Shown: piece by piece, positions 57,386-64,000 of the stretch
How the letters are laid out: the number at the start of each line of letters is the position of its first letter
Numbering within the stretch: position 1 is the stretch's first letter
Source: a virus
Length of the DNA: 64,000 nucleotides
Virus record (IMG/VR): IMGVR_UViG_3300024259_002152
Location: 186,001-250,000 of that record
Reading direction: 5' to 3' (one strand)
Program-made: the position numbers and the translations under genes
Notes under the pieces: generated by a model
The model's input: the letters and a program-made list of their open reading frames with translations, nothing else
What the model was told of the DNA's origin: nothing
Database searches by the model: none

Positions 57386-59459
57386 TATAAAACAGAGTAT
57401 ATTCTTAGTGGGTTTTTTAATCATTTTTATTTCTTTTGTGCTGTCATGGAGGGTATTGACTTATAAAAAACTAGAAAATACTATTGTATTGAATACTCAA
57501 GAGAGGCTAGTGACTGTCGTTGAATCGGAATCAGTAATTATCAGTCAATTGATAAATAATTATTTTGTAGAGGACGATTGGTTGGCATTTATGAATGATT
57601 TCAATGGGAGAACGGGAAAAATAGGAAAAGATGGATATATGTGGATAATAGATGATAAGGGAATAGTAAAATATCATCCATATCAACAATACATCGGTAA
57701 AAGTGCAATTATTTTAAGAAGGAATATATTGGATGATGGAGGTTGTAAGAATTTTGAAGATATTATTGGTAGAATGAAAAGAGGAGAAAAAGGATATGGA
57801 GATTATACATCTATTTGGAGCAATAAAGATCAAAAAAAAGTGAAAAAAATAGTAGCATTTTGCCCTCTTGAAGTAAATAAAAACAAATGGTCGATTGCTG
57901 TTTCTATTGGTTATGTGGAGATCTCGTCTCCTATAGTCATAAATAAATATATGGATATTTTCGGCGTAATTGTTATATTTATTTTTACTTGTATTGTGGG
58001 TTATATTTTTTATAAGAAACAAAAGAAAATAGATGAAACAAGTATATTTGTTCAAACAGAACACGAGTTAAGGGAAAGTAAAGATTTTATAAGAAGAGTT
58101 ATTGATACTATTCCTCTTTTAGTTTTTGTAAAAGATTATGAGGGACATTACATATTAGCTAATCAAACATTGGCAGACATGCTAGGCGTAACAGTAGAAA
58201 AAATAGAGGGGAAAAAAGACATCGATTTCATGGGTAGCACTGAGGTTGAGGAAGCAAATCGGTATACAGATGCAGATAAAAAAGTCATTACAACTCAGGA
58301 AGAGATGCATATTTATGAAGAAAAATCTACGGACTCTAAGGGCAATATCGTATATTTTAACACAATAAAATATCCTTTAACTATTGGGGAGAAATCTGAT
58401 TACGTTCTAGGAGTATCTACTAATATCACAGAAAGAAAAATGGCAGAAGAGAAAATAGAGTCTTTGGCAAAATTTCCAGGAGAAAATAGCAATCCAGTGT
58501 TGAGAATAGATCATGATGGCAAACTTATTTATGCTAATAATGCTAGTGAAGCTTTATTAGAACTATGGGGTAGTAACGTGGGAGGATATGTGCCATCATC
58601 TTTTACTCATATAATAAAAGAGTGTTTGTTAGAGCATATAGTAAAAACTAAAGATATAAAAATTAATGGTAATATTTTGACATTGAGTTTCACTCCTATC
58701 CGTGATGATTATATTAATATTTATGGATCAGATATCACAGACATAAAAGCAGCAGAAGAAGAATTGAGAAAAGCAAACGAGGGGTTAGAGGAATTTGCTT
58801 ATATTACTTCTCATGATTTACAAGAACCATTAAGAACTGTTTTTGCATATTCTCAGTTATTGAAAAATTCTTGTTACGATAGATTGAGTGAAGAAGAACA
58901 AAAATTTCTTAACTATTTAATGAGCGGCAGCCAACGGATGAAGATACTTGTAAAAGAGTTGCTTGATTACTCAAGAGTTGGGAAAAGTCGAGATGCATCA
59001 GGAATTGAAAGAGTGAATATAGGGATGTTATTGGATGAGATCTTTGAAGACTCTCAAGTATATATTAAAGAAACAAATGCTATTATTACTGTTCAAAAAC
59101 ATATGCCTACAATTATTGGTTCTCGTTTGAGAATAAAACAGTTATTTCATAATCTAATTAGTAATGCATTGAAATTTAGAGGACAACAACAACCTATCAT
59201 AAAAATAGGTTATCGCGAGTTAGATGATGCAAATTATTGGGAGTTTTATGTTGAAGATAATGGGATAGGAATTGATCCTCAATTTCATGATCGTATTTTT
59301 GGTATTTTTAAAAGGTTGTATTCTAGAGAAGAATATCCTGGAACAGGTATAGGATTAGCTTTGTGTAAAAAGATTGTAGAAACTCATGCAGGTGATATAT
59401 GGGTAGAGTCTGAAGCGAATAAAGGGACTATAATCTATTTTACAATTGCTAAATCATAA
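57375..59459 (+). CDS. membrane-bound PAS sensor histidine kinase
   Basis: ATG 57375 (GGTGGAG upstream) gives 694 residues. TM1 is FLVGFLIIFISFVLSW (~11-26); an extracytoplasmic Cache-like domain follows (DGYMWIIDDKGIVKYHP, ~88-104) up to TM2 (IFGVIVIFIFTCIVGYIFY, ~194-212). Two PAS regions lie at ~235-355 and ~360-455. The HisKA box FAYITSHDLQEPLRTVFAY places the phospho-accepting His at ~480, and the HATPase shows HNLISNALKFRG, DNGIGID and GTGIGLAL. It can sense an external or redox signal and phosphorylate receivers such as those at 62534 and 62928. A full sensor kinase is very unusual in a phage. Confidence 0.93.
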   Translation: MKNNIKQSIFLVGFLIIFISFVLSWRVLTYKKLENTIVLNTQERLVTVVESESVIISQLINNYFVEDDWLAFMNDFNGRTGKIGKDGYMWIIDDKGIVKYHPYQQYIGKSAIILRRNILDDGGCKNFEDIIGRMKRGEKGYGDYTSIWSNKDQKKVKKIVAFCPLEVNKNKWSIAVSIGYVEISSPIVINKYMDIFGVIVIFIFTCIVGYIFYKKQKKIDETSIFVQTEHELRESKDFIRRVIDTIPLLVFVKDYEGHYILANQTLADMLGVTVEKIEGKKDIDFMGSTEVEEANRYTDADKKVITTQEEMHIYEEKSTDSKGNIVYFNTIKYPLTIGEKSDYVLGVSTNITERKMAEEKIESLAKFPGENSNPVLRIDHDGKLIYANNASEALLELWGSNVGGYVPSSFTHIIKECLLEHIVKTKDIKINGNILTLSFTPIRDDYINIYGSDITDIKAAEEELRKANEGLEEFAYITSHDLQEPLRTVFAYSQLLKNSCYDRLSEEEQKFLNYLMSGSQRMKILVKELLDYSRVGKSRDASGIERVNIGMLLDEIFEDSQVYIKETNAIITVQKHMPTIIGSRLRIKQLFHNLISNALKFRGQQQPIIKIGYRELDDANYWEFYVEDNGIGIDPQFHDRIFGIFKRLYSREEYPGTGIGLALCKKIVETHAGDIWVESEANKGTIIYFTIAKS

Positions 59460-59509
59460 GGGTATTATATGTAATAACTTATAGTAAATAAAGTTTATTA
59501 TTTTTTATG

Positions 59510-59537
59510 TTGAAAAGTGAAAGTGTAGTGGTATAAT
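59510..59537 (+). promoter_or_regulatory. sigma70-type promoter, conserved family (copy 5)
   Basis: TTGAAA (59510-59515), 16 nt beginning AGTGAAA, TATAAT (59532-59537). It leads the von Willebrand gene set through an ~80 nt 5' leader. Confidence 0.9.
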
Positions 59538-59584
59538 ATTTTTATTAAAGTATTTTGCTGTTGTTTGTCGAATAGTAAGATAGT

Positions 59585-59628
59585 TAGTTTAGTTTAGTCT
59601 AGTTTAGTTTAGTAAGGAGTTACAAATG
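59585..59628 (+). repeat. TTTAG-repeat leader with ribosome site (copy 1)
   Basis: Six TTTAG-type pentamers (one TCTAG) run up to AAGGAGTTACAAATG, the ribosome site and start of the von Willebrand gene. The same ~40 nt leader, including TAAGGAGTTACAAATG, is repeated before the next gene at 60245. Confidence 0.8.
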
Positions 59629-60243
59629 AAAAAAAACAAGGCGGAATTAGTGTTTATTGTGGACCGTTCCGGCTCCATGATGTCAATTGCTTCTGATATG
59701 CAGGGAGCAATCAAGTCAGTTCTATCAGACCAAAAGAAAAACCTCAAAGGTGATATAAATGTGACCTTTGTACGTTTTGACTCTGAATACGAGGAAGTAT
59801 TCAGTGGTCGATCTATCAATGATGTTTCTGAAACGGATTTAGAAATTAATCCAAGAGGAATGACATCTTTGTTGGATGCAATGGGAAAAACTCTTAATAC
59901 TTTTGAAAGAAGATTTTCTGAAACAGATGAGAAGAATAGGCCTAAGAGGGTTTTATTCCTTATTATTACTGATGGACAAGAAAATAATAGCAAAGAGTAT
60001 TCGAGAGATAAAGTTTTTGGCATGATTAAAACTTTGGAAAGAGATCACGAATGGGGATTTACTTTTATTGGTGCTAACCAAGATGCTATTTCTGAAGGTA
60101 GTAGTATTGGTGTAGCAAGAGGAAAATCTCTTAATTATGCAGCTTCGACGAAGGGAGTTAGGTGTATGGCACGATCTGTTAGTAATTTTACAGCAGATTA
60201 TCTTGAGAGTGGTGATGCAAGTTACTCTGACGGTGATGAGTAA
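59626..60243 (+). CDS. von Willebrand factor type A domain protein
   Basis: A 205-residue protein that is one vWA domain. The MIDAS metal site is FIVDRSGSMMS (~10-20, DxSxS), a Thr in PRGMTSLLDAMG (~82-93) and LIITDGQENNSKEY (~112-125). vWA proteins act as metal-dependent adaptors, often with MoxR-type ATPases or in conflict systems; no ATPase lies nearby. It shares a leader sequence with the next gene and probably works with the two following proteins. Confidence 0.88.
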   Translation: MKKNKAELVFIVDRSGSMMSIASDMQGAIKSVLSDQKKNLKGDINVTFVRFDSEYEEVFSGRSINDVSETDLEINPRGMTSLLDAMGKTLNTFERRFSETDEKNRPKRVLFLIITDGQENNSKEYSRDKVFGMIKTLERDHEWGFTFIGANQDAISEGSSIGVARGKSLNYAASTKGVRCMARSVSNFTADYLESGDASYSDGDE

Positions 60244-60244
60244 T

Positions 60245-60286
60245 TTTTAGTTTAGTTTAGTTTAGTTTAGTAAGGAGTTACAAATG
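60245..60286 (+). repeat. TTTAG-repeat leader with ribosome site (copy 2)
   Basis: TTTAG pentamers followed by TAAGGAGTTACAAATG, nearly identical to the leader at 59585. A duplicated leader before neighbouring genes of different sequence suggests shared translational control, or equal expression of two interacting proteins. Confidence 0.8.
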
Positions 60287-61153
60287 AGTTATGATCAGAA
60301 AATCCAGTCCGCTCGTAAAGTCATTGACGAGCATAATGCAAATGCTGACAATCAAATCAATTTTGAGGAATTTACCAAAAAGCTTATTAATTTGGGAGGT
60401 TCTTCAGAAGAATCTCTAAAAGCAGTGAGTTGGGAAGATTTACAAGATTGTGGACTTCCTAAAATTATTGCTAGGAGATTAACATTTCTCTTCAGGCAAG
60501 ATTCCGACAATGAGGGAGGTAAATCTACTTATGTCTCTGAAAAGAAAGTTGGAACACTTTCTTATAGGGAGTTAGTAGAACGCTACAATCCAAAAGATGT
60601 TAAAAATCCTGTGGGCAAAAGATTAAAAGATCTTTCGGATAACAAGAAGTTTATTGTTTTCGATGATAATAGTAAAGTTATTATTGATGAAACAATAAGG
60701 TTGCTGGAAGATATTGTTAATGGGTTGCCTGAAGTAGAAACGGCTTTTGTGAATAAAAGACCTCTTCAAACCTATAGCGTTGGAGAGCGTCCTGATTTTT
60801 ATGCAGAAGAAAATCCGATTTATCCTGGGAGAGCATTACGTTCTAATGAAACGTGCGATCAAACAGGGCGTTCTTGGCAAGGGGTTTCTATAGAAATCCG
60901 TCAATTACTATATTTGGCTATTGACACAGATGAATTTGTCATTTCGTCTGTATCGGATGCTCACGATATCTTAGATAAAGTTTTATCAAAAGAGTGCTCT
61001 TTTGATAGGTTGAGAGGAAGATATCCTGAAGCATCTAAGGCTTTTGATGAGGCTAGTAAAATCGGGACACTTCCTCTTCTGAAAATCAAAATAGGGGATC
61101 ACGGAAGTGCAGAAAAAGGTAATAATCCTTTTGGTAGGAACACTATCTATTAA
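60284..61153 (+). CDS. vWA-partner protein, uncharacterised
   Basis: A 289-residue protein that follows the vWA gene and shares its leader. The first ~75 residues (WEDLQDCGLPKIIARRLTFLF, ~45-65) have a SAM-domain-like or helix-bundle flavour with an EF-hand-like DNQINFEEF early on (no firm match). The C-terminal part has RSNETCDQTGRSWQGVSIEIR. It ends before a terminator hairpin. I suggest a vWA-associated adaptor, function unknown. Confidence 0.55.
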   Translation: MSYDQKIQSARKVIDEHNANADNQINFEEFTKKLINLGGSSEESLKAVSWEDLQDCGLPKIIARRLTFLFRQDSDNEGGKSTYVSEKKVGTLSYRELVERYNPKDVKNPVGKRLKDLSDNKKFIVFDDNSKVIIDETIRLLEDIVNGLPEVETAFVNKRPLQTYSVGERPDFYAEENPIYPGRALRSNETCDQTGRSWQGVSIEIRQLLYLAIDTDEFVISSVSDAHDILDKVLSKECSFDRLRGRYPEASKAFDEASKIGTLPLLKIKIGDHGSAEKGNNPFGRNTIY

Positions 61154-61164
61154 TATTAATTATG

Positions 61165-61188
61165 GGTGGGCAGCTTAGGTTGCCCACC
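61165..61188 (+). terminator. terminator-like hairpin
   Basis: GGTGGGCA and TGCCCACC form a perfect 8-bp GC-rich stem with an 8-nt loop, followed by TTTATTT. It would reduce read-through from the vWA pair into the next gene, or act as an attenuator. Confidence 0.8.
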
Positions 61189-61207
61189 TTTATTTAGGAG
61201 ATATAAT

Positions 61208-62467
61208 ATGTCACAAGAAATGTCAGTAAAACAAGATTTAAAATGTATTTTTAATATGCCTGAGCAATTAAATAGCTCGTTTGATAGAGATCAAGAGGAA
61301 TTTCATAGTCTACCTCCTCATGCTCCCGTAGATGTTTATCCTGTAGATGAATATGAAAGTTGCCCCGCAAATTGGACACATGGTTCTGATGTGGCAAGTA
61401 GTTATTTTGTTGGAGTAAAAGAAAAACATGGCATGTGGTTAGATTTTAATGAGTGTTTTTATCATACTCATGATGTCGCGATTGTTATTTCAATTCAAGG
61501 TATTAATCCAATAACAGGACAAAAGATGGTAGCAGAAAAAGCTCTAAAGTTGGAGCAATATCATAAAAAATGTCCTATTCATAATGTTGATTATAAACAA
61601 GATAGATATTGTGAGAAGTGTGGGTTCAAATGGCCAGGACAAAATTATCTTGCCACCACAGGAACACCTGAAATGATGTTGTGGTTAGATGGTTTTAGAA
61701 CTCCAGAAGGAACAGTAAGGCAATACATTTTTACAGAAGATGAAATCAGGGGAGTGGCTTCTCAATTAATTGGTAAAGAAAGAGTATTTGCCATAGGTAT
61801 TGCTTATTATCTGAGTAAAAATAAAAAACCTTATACCCTACAACGTCCTGAAGAAAGAGTATTTACAGATAGTTATGCAGGACGTAAGTTTTTTAGTCCT
61901 ATGCATACCTCGGGGAATTGGAGTAAGGCTGCTCGCATCGGTGCGAGTGGATGTGATTCTAAGTCCTCGGGTTCTGATATAAAGATGGAGGCACTTGATC
62001 TATCTGATGAAATATCCATGCTTTTTGATGATTCTCCGAGTTATACAGAATCTTTAGGTGTAGATGATTCTGATATGATGATAGGAGCTTCAGATAATGA
62101 TGATTTATCGACCAACGGATTATTGAAGGGGATAATTACCCCTGATGCGGGAGATGATGGAGATAGAGCTACGGTTTGTACTGTGAACGGTTCGGCAATG
62201 CCTTCTTCCTCTACTCCTACTTCGAGTTCTGCTTTGAGACAAAGAAAGTCCATTACTCCTGTCAAGCAATTAGAGATAGGCGCAGGAGCATTAATACAAC
62301 AACGTGTTTATGATGATCCTAAGGTATTGACTTATTGGGAAGAAAAACCTGCTGGTATGATTTATATCAATTACTGCGATGAAGAAACAAAGAAACGAAT
62401 TTTAGATGCTGGTAGAAGAGCAGATGAAAAAGACGGATTTATGCAGGATATTAAAGTAGGTGGATGA
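61208..62467 (+). CDS. uncharacterised protein with zinc-ribbon-like centre
   Basis: ATG 61208 (TAGGAG upstream) is preferred over TTG-type starts further up; 419 residues. The middle has CPIHNVDYKQDRYCEKCGFKW (in segments ~118-138), a four-ligand zinc site, and then a segment ATTGTPEMMLWLDGFRTPEG. The final third is Ser/Asp-rich and disordered, ending in a small domain (KRILDAGRRADEKDGF). It may be the target or third member of the vWA set. Terminators bound it on both sides. Confidence 0.6.
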   Translation: MSQEMSVKQDLKCIFNMPEQLNSSFDRDQEEFHSLPPHAPVDVYPVDEYESCPANWTHGSDVASSYFVGVKEKHGMWLDFNECFYHTHDVAIVISIQGINPITGQKMVAEKALKLEQYHKKCPIHNVDYKQDRYCEKCGFKWPGQNYLATTGTPEMMLWLDGFRTPEGTVRQYIFTEDEIRGVASQLIGKERVFAIGIAYYLSKNKKPYTLQRPEERVFTDSYAGRKFFSPMHTSGNWSKAARIGASGCDSKSSGSDIKMEALDLSDEISMLFDDSPSYTESLGVDDSDMMIGASDNDDLSTNGLLKGIITPDAGDDGDRATVCTVNGSAMPSSSTPTSSSALRQRKSITPVKQLEIGAGALIQQRVYDDPKVLTYWEEKPAGMIYINYCDEETKKRILDAGRRADEKDGFMQDIKVGG

Positions 62468-62494
62468 TAGGGCTCAATAGAGAGAGCAGGACAT

Positions 62495-62534
62495 AAAGGG
62501 ACTATTTTTTACATAATGTGGGAATAGTCCCTTT
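62495..62534. terminator. bidirectional terminator between convergent genes
   Basis: AAAGGGACTATT (62495-62506) and AATAGTCCCTTT (62523-62534) form a 12-bp stem with T-rich or A-rich flanks on both sides, so it can end transcription from either direction between the gene at 61208 and the response regulator at 62534. Confidence 0.88.
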
Positions 62535-62926
62535 TATATTGATACAGATTTTAAAGTTGCAAAAGTTAAAGCTCTTGAGAGATCTTTTGTTTGTATTTCA
62601 TCTTTGATAAGATAGTCTTTGATACCTAGTAGCCATGCTTTTCTACCAACGGAGTAATCTTCTAATCCTGTTAAGACAATAACTGGTGTGTTCTGGTTGT
62701 GTTTTTCTAGGTGCTCTAATGTAGTTTCTACTGTTTCTATCCCATCTGTTTCGGGCAATCCTAAGTCAAGGATGATAGCATCGAAAGTAGTCGAGGCCAT
62801 TTTTTTAAGTCCATCTTGTAGGCAATTTGATTCATCACAAACCATTACTCTTCCGTTCATTTGTTTAAGATGATTAATGATTAGATCTCTATCTTCTTTA
62901 CTGTCATCTATTATTAATATCTTCAT
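62534..62926 (-). CDS. CheY-like response regulator, receiver domain only
   Basis: The start at ATG 62926 (MKILIIDDSKEDRD) is preferred over the upstream ATG 62947, giving ~130 residues. The receiver core has the acidic pair in IIDDSKED (~4-11), the phospho-accepting Asp in IILDLGLPETDG (~52), Thr in VIVLTGLED (~85) and Lys in IKDYLIKD (~104-107). No output domain is present, so it must act by protein contact. Its 5' part overlaps or nearly abuts the next receiver gene, so the two form one minus-strand operon. Confidence 0.9.
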   Translation of the reverse strand: MKILIIDDSKEDRDLIINHLKQMNGRVMVCDESNCLQDGLKKMASTTFDAIILDLGLPETDGIETVETTLEHLEKHNQNTPVIVLTGLEDYSVGRKAWLLGIKDYLIKDEIQTKDLSRALTFATLKSVSI

Positions 62927-62927
62927 T

Positions 62928-63398
62928 TTACTCAATGTCCTTTCCATCTATAAAGCAAAAATTGTTATTATTGGGCAATTCATTTGATTTAAACCAATAC
63001 TTTCCTATAAGACCAACTTTATCATATAACTCTTGAATATCAAAAGTTTTAGTGATATATGAGTTGGCATGTAATTTGTATGTTTCTTCTATGTCAGGAG
63101 GAAAATCAGAAGTGGTGAATATAATAACTGGTATTACTTTATAGGCGTCATCAGTTTTAATAATTTTTAATATTTCTTTGCCATTAATATTTGGTATATT
63201 TATATCTAAAATAATGATATGGGGAGTTGGAGCAGACTCAAAGTTGCCTTTTTTATAGAGAAAATTTAAAGCATCGCTTCCATTACTAATATTTATCACA
63301 TCTAATGAAAGATTTGGGATCTTAGATAGAGCTTGTCTAAGTAGCTCAAAATCGGCTTCATTATCCTCTATAGATAATATTGTAAATCTCTTAGCCAT
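62928..63398 (-). CDS. Rcp1-like response regulator, receiver domain only
   Basis: A 156-residue receiver. It has ILSIEDNEADFELL (~7-20; the acidic pair), the phospho-accepting Asp in IIILDINIPNING (~65), VIIFTTSDF (~91-99) and SYITKTFD (~112-119) with the conserved Lys. The long pre-Asp loop (FLYKKGNFESAPTPH) is typical of Rcp1-type receivers that serve phytochrome-like or other multi-PAS kinases. With the 57375 kinase it suggests a phosphorelay. AGGAAT lies upstream on the minus strand. Confidence 0.9.
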   Translation of the reverse strand: MAKRFTILSIEDNEADFELLRQALSKIPNLSLDVINISNGSDALNFLYKKGNFESAPTPHIIILDINIPNINGKEILKIIKTDDAYKVIPVIIFTTSDFPPDIEETYKLHANSYITKTFDIQELYDKVGLIGKYWFKSNELPNNNNFCFIDGKDIE

Positions 63399-63473
63399 AT
63401 TTTTAGATTCCTAATTCATATGGGAACGAATACTTATAGATTTCAGTATTTTTACTTGGAATCCTTTTTTTAT

Positions 63474-63501
63474 TTGAAAGTGAAAATAAGTTGATTATAA
63501 T
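63474..63501 (+). promoter_or_regulatory. sigma70-type promoter, conserved family (copy 6)
   Basis: TTGAAA (63474-63479), 16 nt beginning GTGAAA, TATAAT (63496-63501). It directs the thymidylate synthase-like gene, with AAGGAG before its ATG. Confidence 0.9.
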
Positions 63502-63539
63502 GTGAAAATGAATAAAACTTATAGATATAAGGAGAAAAT

Positions 63540-64000
63540 ATGAATAAAGGTAATATTCCTGTGATAAATATTAGTGGAAAAACCATCCCTGAGGCTTGGG
63601 AAAAGGCTGTTTTGGCTGTTTGGGAGAGTGGTTCGAAAGTGAAAACCCAATATGATAAACCAGAAGATCCCCCAAGTTGTGACGCTACGGTTATTGTGAC
63701 AGTGGAGAATCCTTTTGCTGAGCCAAGAATTCATAAGAATTTTCCTGGGGGCCCAGAGGAGTTAGAATCTTATAGACAAGAGGTTGTAGAGGGCATACAT
63801 GATCATTGGATTAATCCTGAGGAGAAAAAATGGACTTATACATATCATGAGAGATTATTTAGATATACTCCTTGTGAAGATTTAAGTAAATCTGATTCTC
63901 CTCGTCCTTTTATACCTATTGACCAGATACAATATATCATAGATTATATGGCTAAATCAGGCTATACAAGACGAGCACAAGCCATTACGTGGCAGCCTAC
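63540..64000 (+). CDS. thymidylate synthase-like protein (ThyA family), 3' end outside the window
   Basis: ATG 63540 follows AAGGAG; the frame stays open for 153 codons to the window edge. The N-terminus (NIPVINISGKTIPEAWEKAV, ~5-24) and the last visible residues (MAKSGYTRRAQAITWQP) fit the ThyA/dCMP-hydroxymethylase superfamily, in which an arginine pair of this kind helps bind the dUMP phosphate. The catalytic Cys and folate site lie beyond the edge. It may make dTMP or a modified pyrimidine, in line with the other nucleotide genes. Confidence 0.75.
   Translation, partial: MNKGNIPVINISGKTIPEAWEKAVLAVWESGSKVKTQYDKPEDPPSCDATVIVTVENPFAEPRIHKNFPGGPEELESYRQEVVEGIHDHWINPEEKKWTYTYHERLFRYTPCEDLSKSDSPRPFIPIDQIQYIIDYMAKSGYTRRAQAITWQP

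Noticed and set aside
63638-63656. Seventh AGTGAAA promoter-like site inside the thymidylate synthase-like gene
   Set aside because: The TATGAT is only 6 nt away and there is no TTGAAA. It lies inside a coding region.
1-64000. tRNA, rRNA or tmRNA genes
   Set aside because: I looked through the gaps for cloverleaf-like or rRNA segments and saw none. Gaps are too short (no gap exceeds ~165 nt), though a scan with a covariance model was not possible.

Overview
This looks like a 64 kb piece of a large (jumbo-class) tailed-phage genome from an uncultured, AT-rich source. The reasons are very dense, almost entirely plus-strand coding with many 4-30 nt overlaps; a phage-style mix of replication genes (topoisomerase I, DnaX, HolA-like delta, sliding clamp, RuvC-type resolvase, small sigma factor); nucleotide-pool enzymes (nucleoside deoxyribosyltransferase-like, dATP/dGTP diphosphohydrolase-like, thymidylate synthase); many short orphan genes; and virion-type proteins with poly-serine stalks. 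I see no ribosomal, tRNA or central metabolic gene. No terminase, capsid or portal gene is recognised in the window, so the phage assignment is an inference and a host genomic island is not formally excluded.

Region 1 (1-25.4 kb) is a long sugar-modification cassette: NeuC-like epimerase, two cytidylyltransferases (NeuA-like and KdsB), a heptose-type adenylyltransferase, GDP-mannose dehydratase-like and three fucose-synthase-like SDR enzymes, an RfbC-type epimerase, two short UDP-glucose-dehydrogenase-like proteins, an aldo/keto reductase with a ParB-like tail, two split thiamine-diphosphate enzymes (E1 alpha/beta and transketolase N/C), two B12-type radical SAM enzymes, three methyltransferases, glycosyltransferases and three Rossmann proteins of the DUF115/MptE/GT42 type. 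Together these could build and transfer an unusual, possibly branched or methylated, sugar. One gene (1867-2511) is on the opposite strand.

Region 2 (25.4-45.7 kb) is the DNA and nucleotide module: a histone-H1-like lysine repeat protein, a nucleotidyltransferase, TopA, small zinc-ribbon and orphan proteins, nucleotide-metabolism enzymes, DnaX, a sigma factor, the sliding clamp, a delta-like clamp-loader subunit and RuvC. Promoters of one conserved design (TTGAAA, 16 nt spacer that begins with (A)GTGAAA, TATAAT) drive transcription units here and further right. Long hairpins sit at the ribosome binding sites of the sigma factor and ruvC.

Region 3 (45.7-57.4 kb) holds a large CCA-adding-enzyme-like fusion, probable structural proteins, two peptidases and a striking tandem module. 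Three paralogous Cys-rich proteins are present, two with ~100-140-residue poly-serine tails. A glycosyltransferase lies between the first two, and a decayed copy of its 5' end lies before the third, which has lost its poly-serine tail. The simplest reading is a phage serine-stalk glycosylation system, perhaps fed by Region 1.

Region 4 (57.4-64 kb) carries a membrane histidine kinase, a von Willebrand A protein and two partners (the first two with near-identical TTTAG-repeat leaders), two convergent CheY/Rcp1-type response regulators and the start of a ThyA-family gene. A kinase plus two receivers is rare cargo for a phage and suggests that the host signalling state is sensed or rewired.
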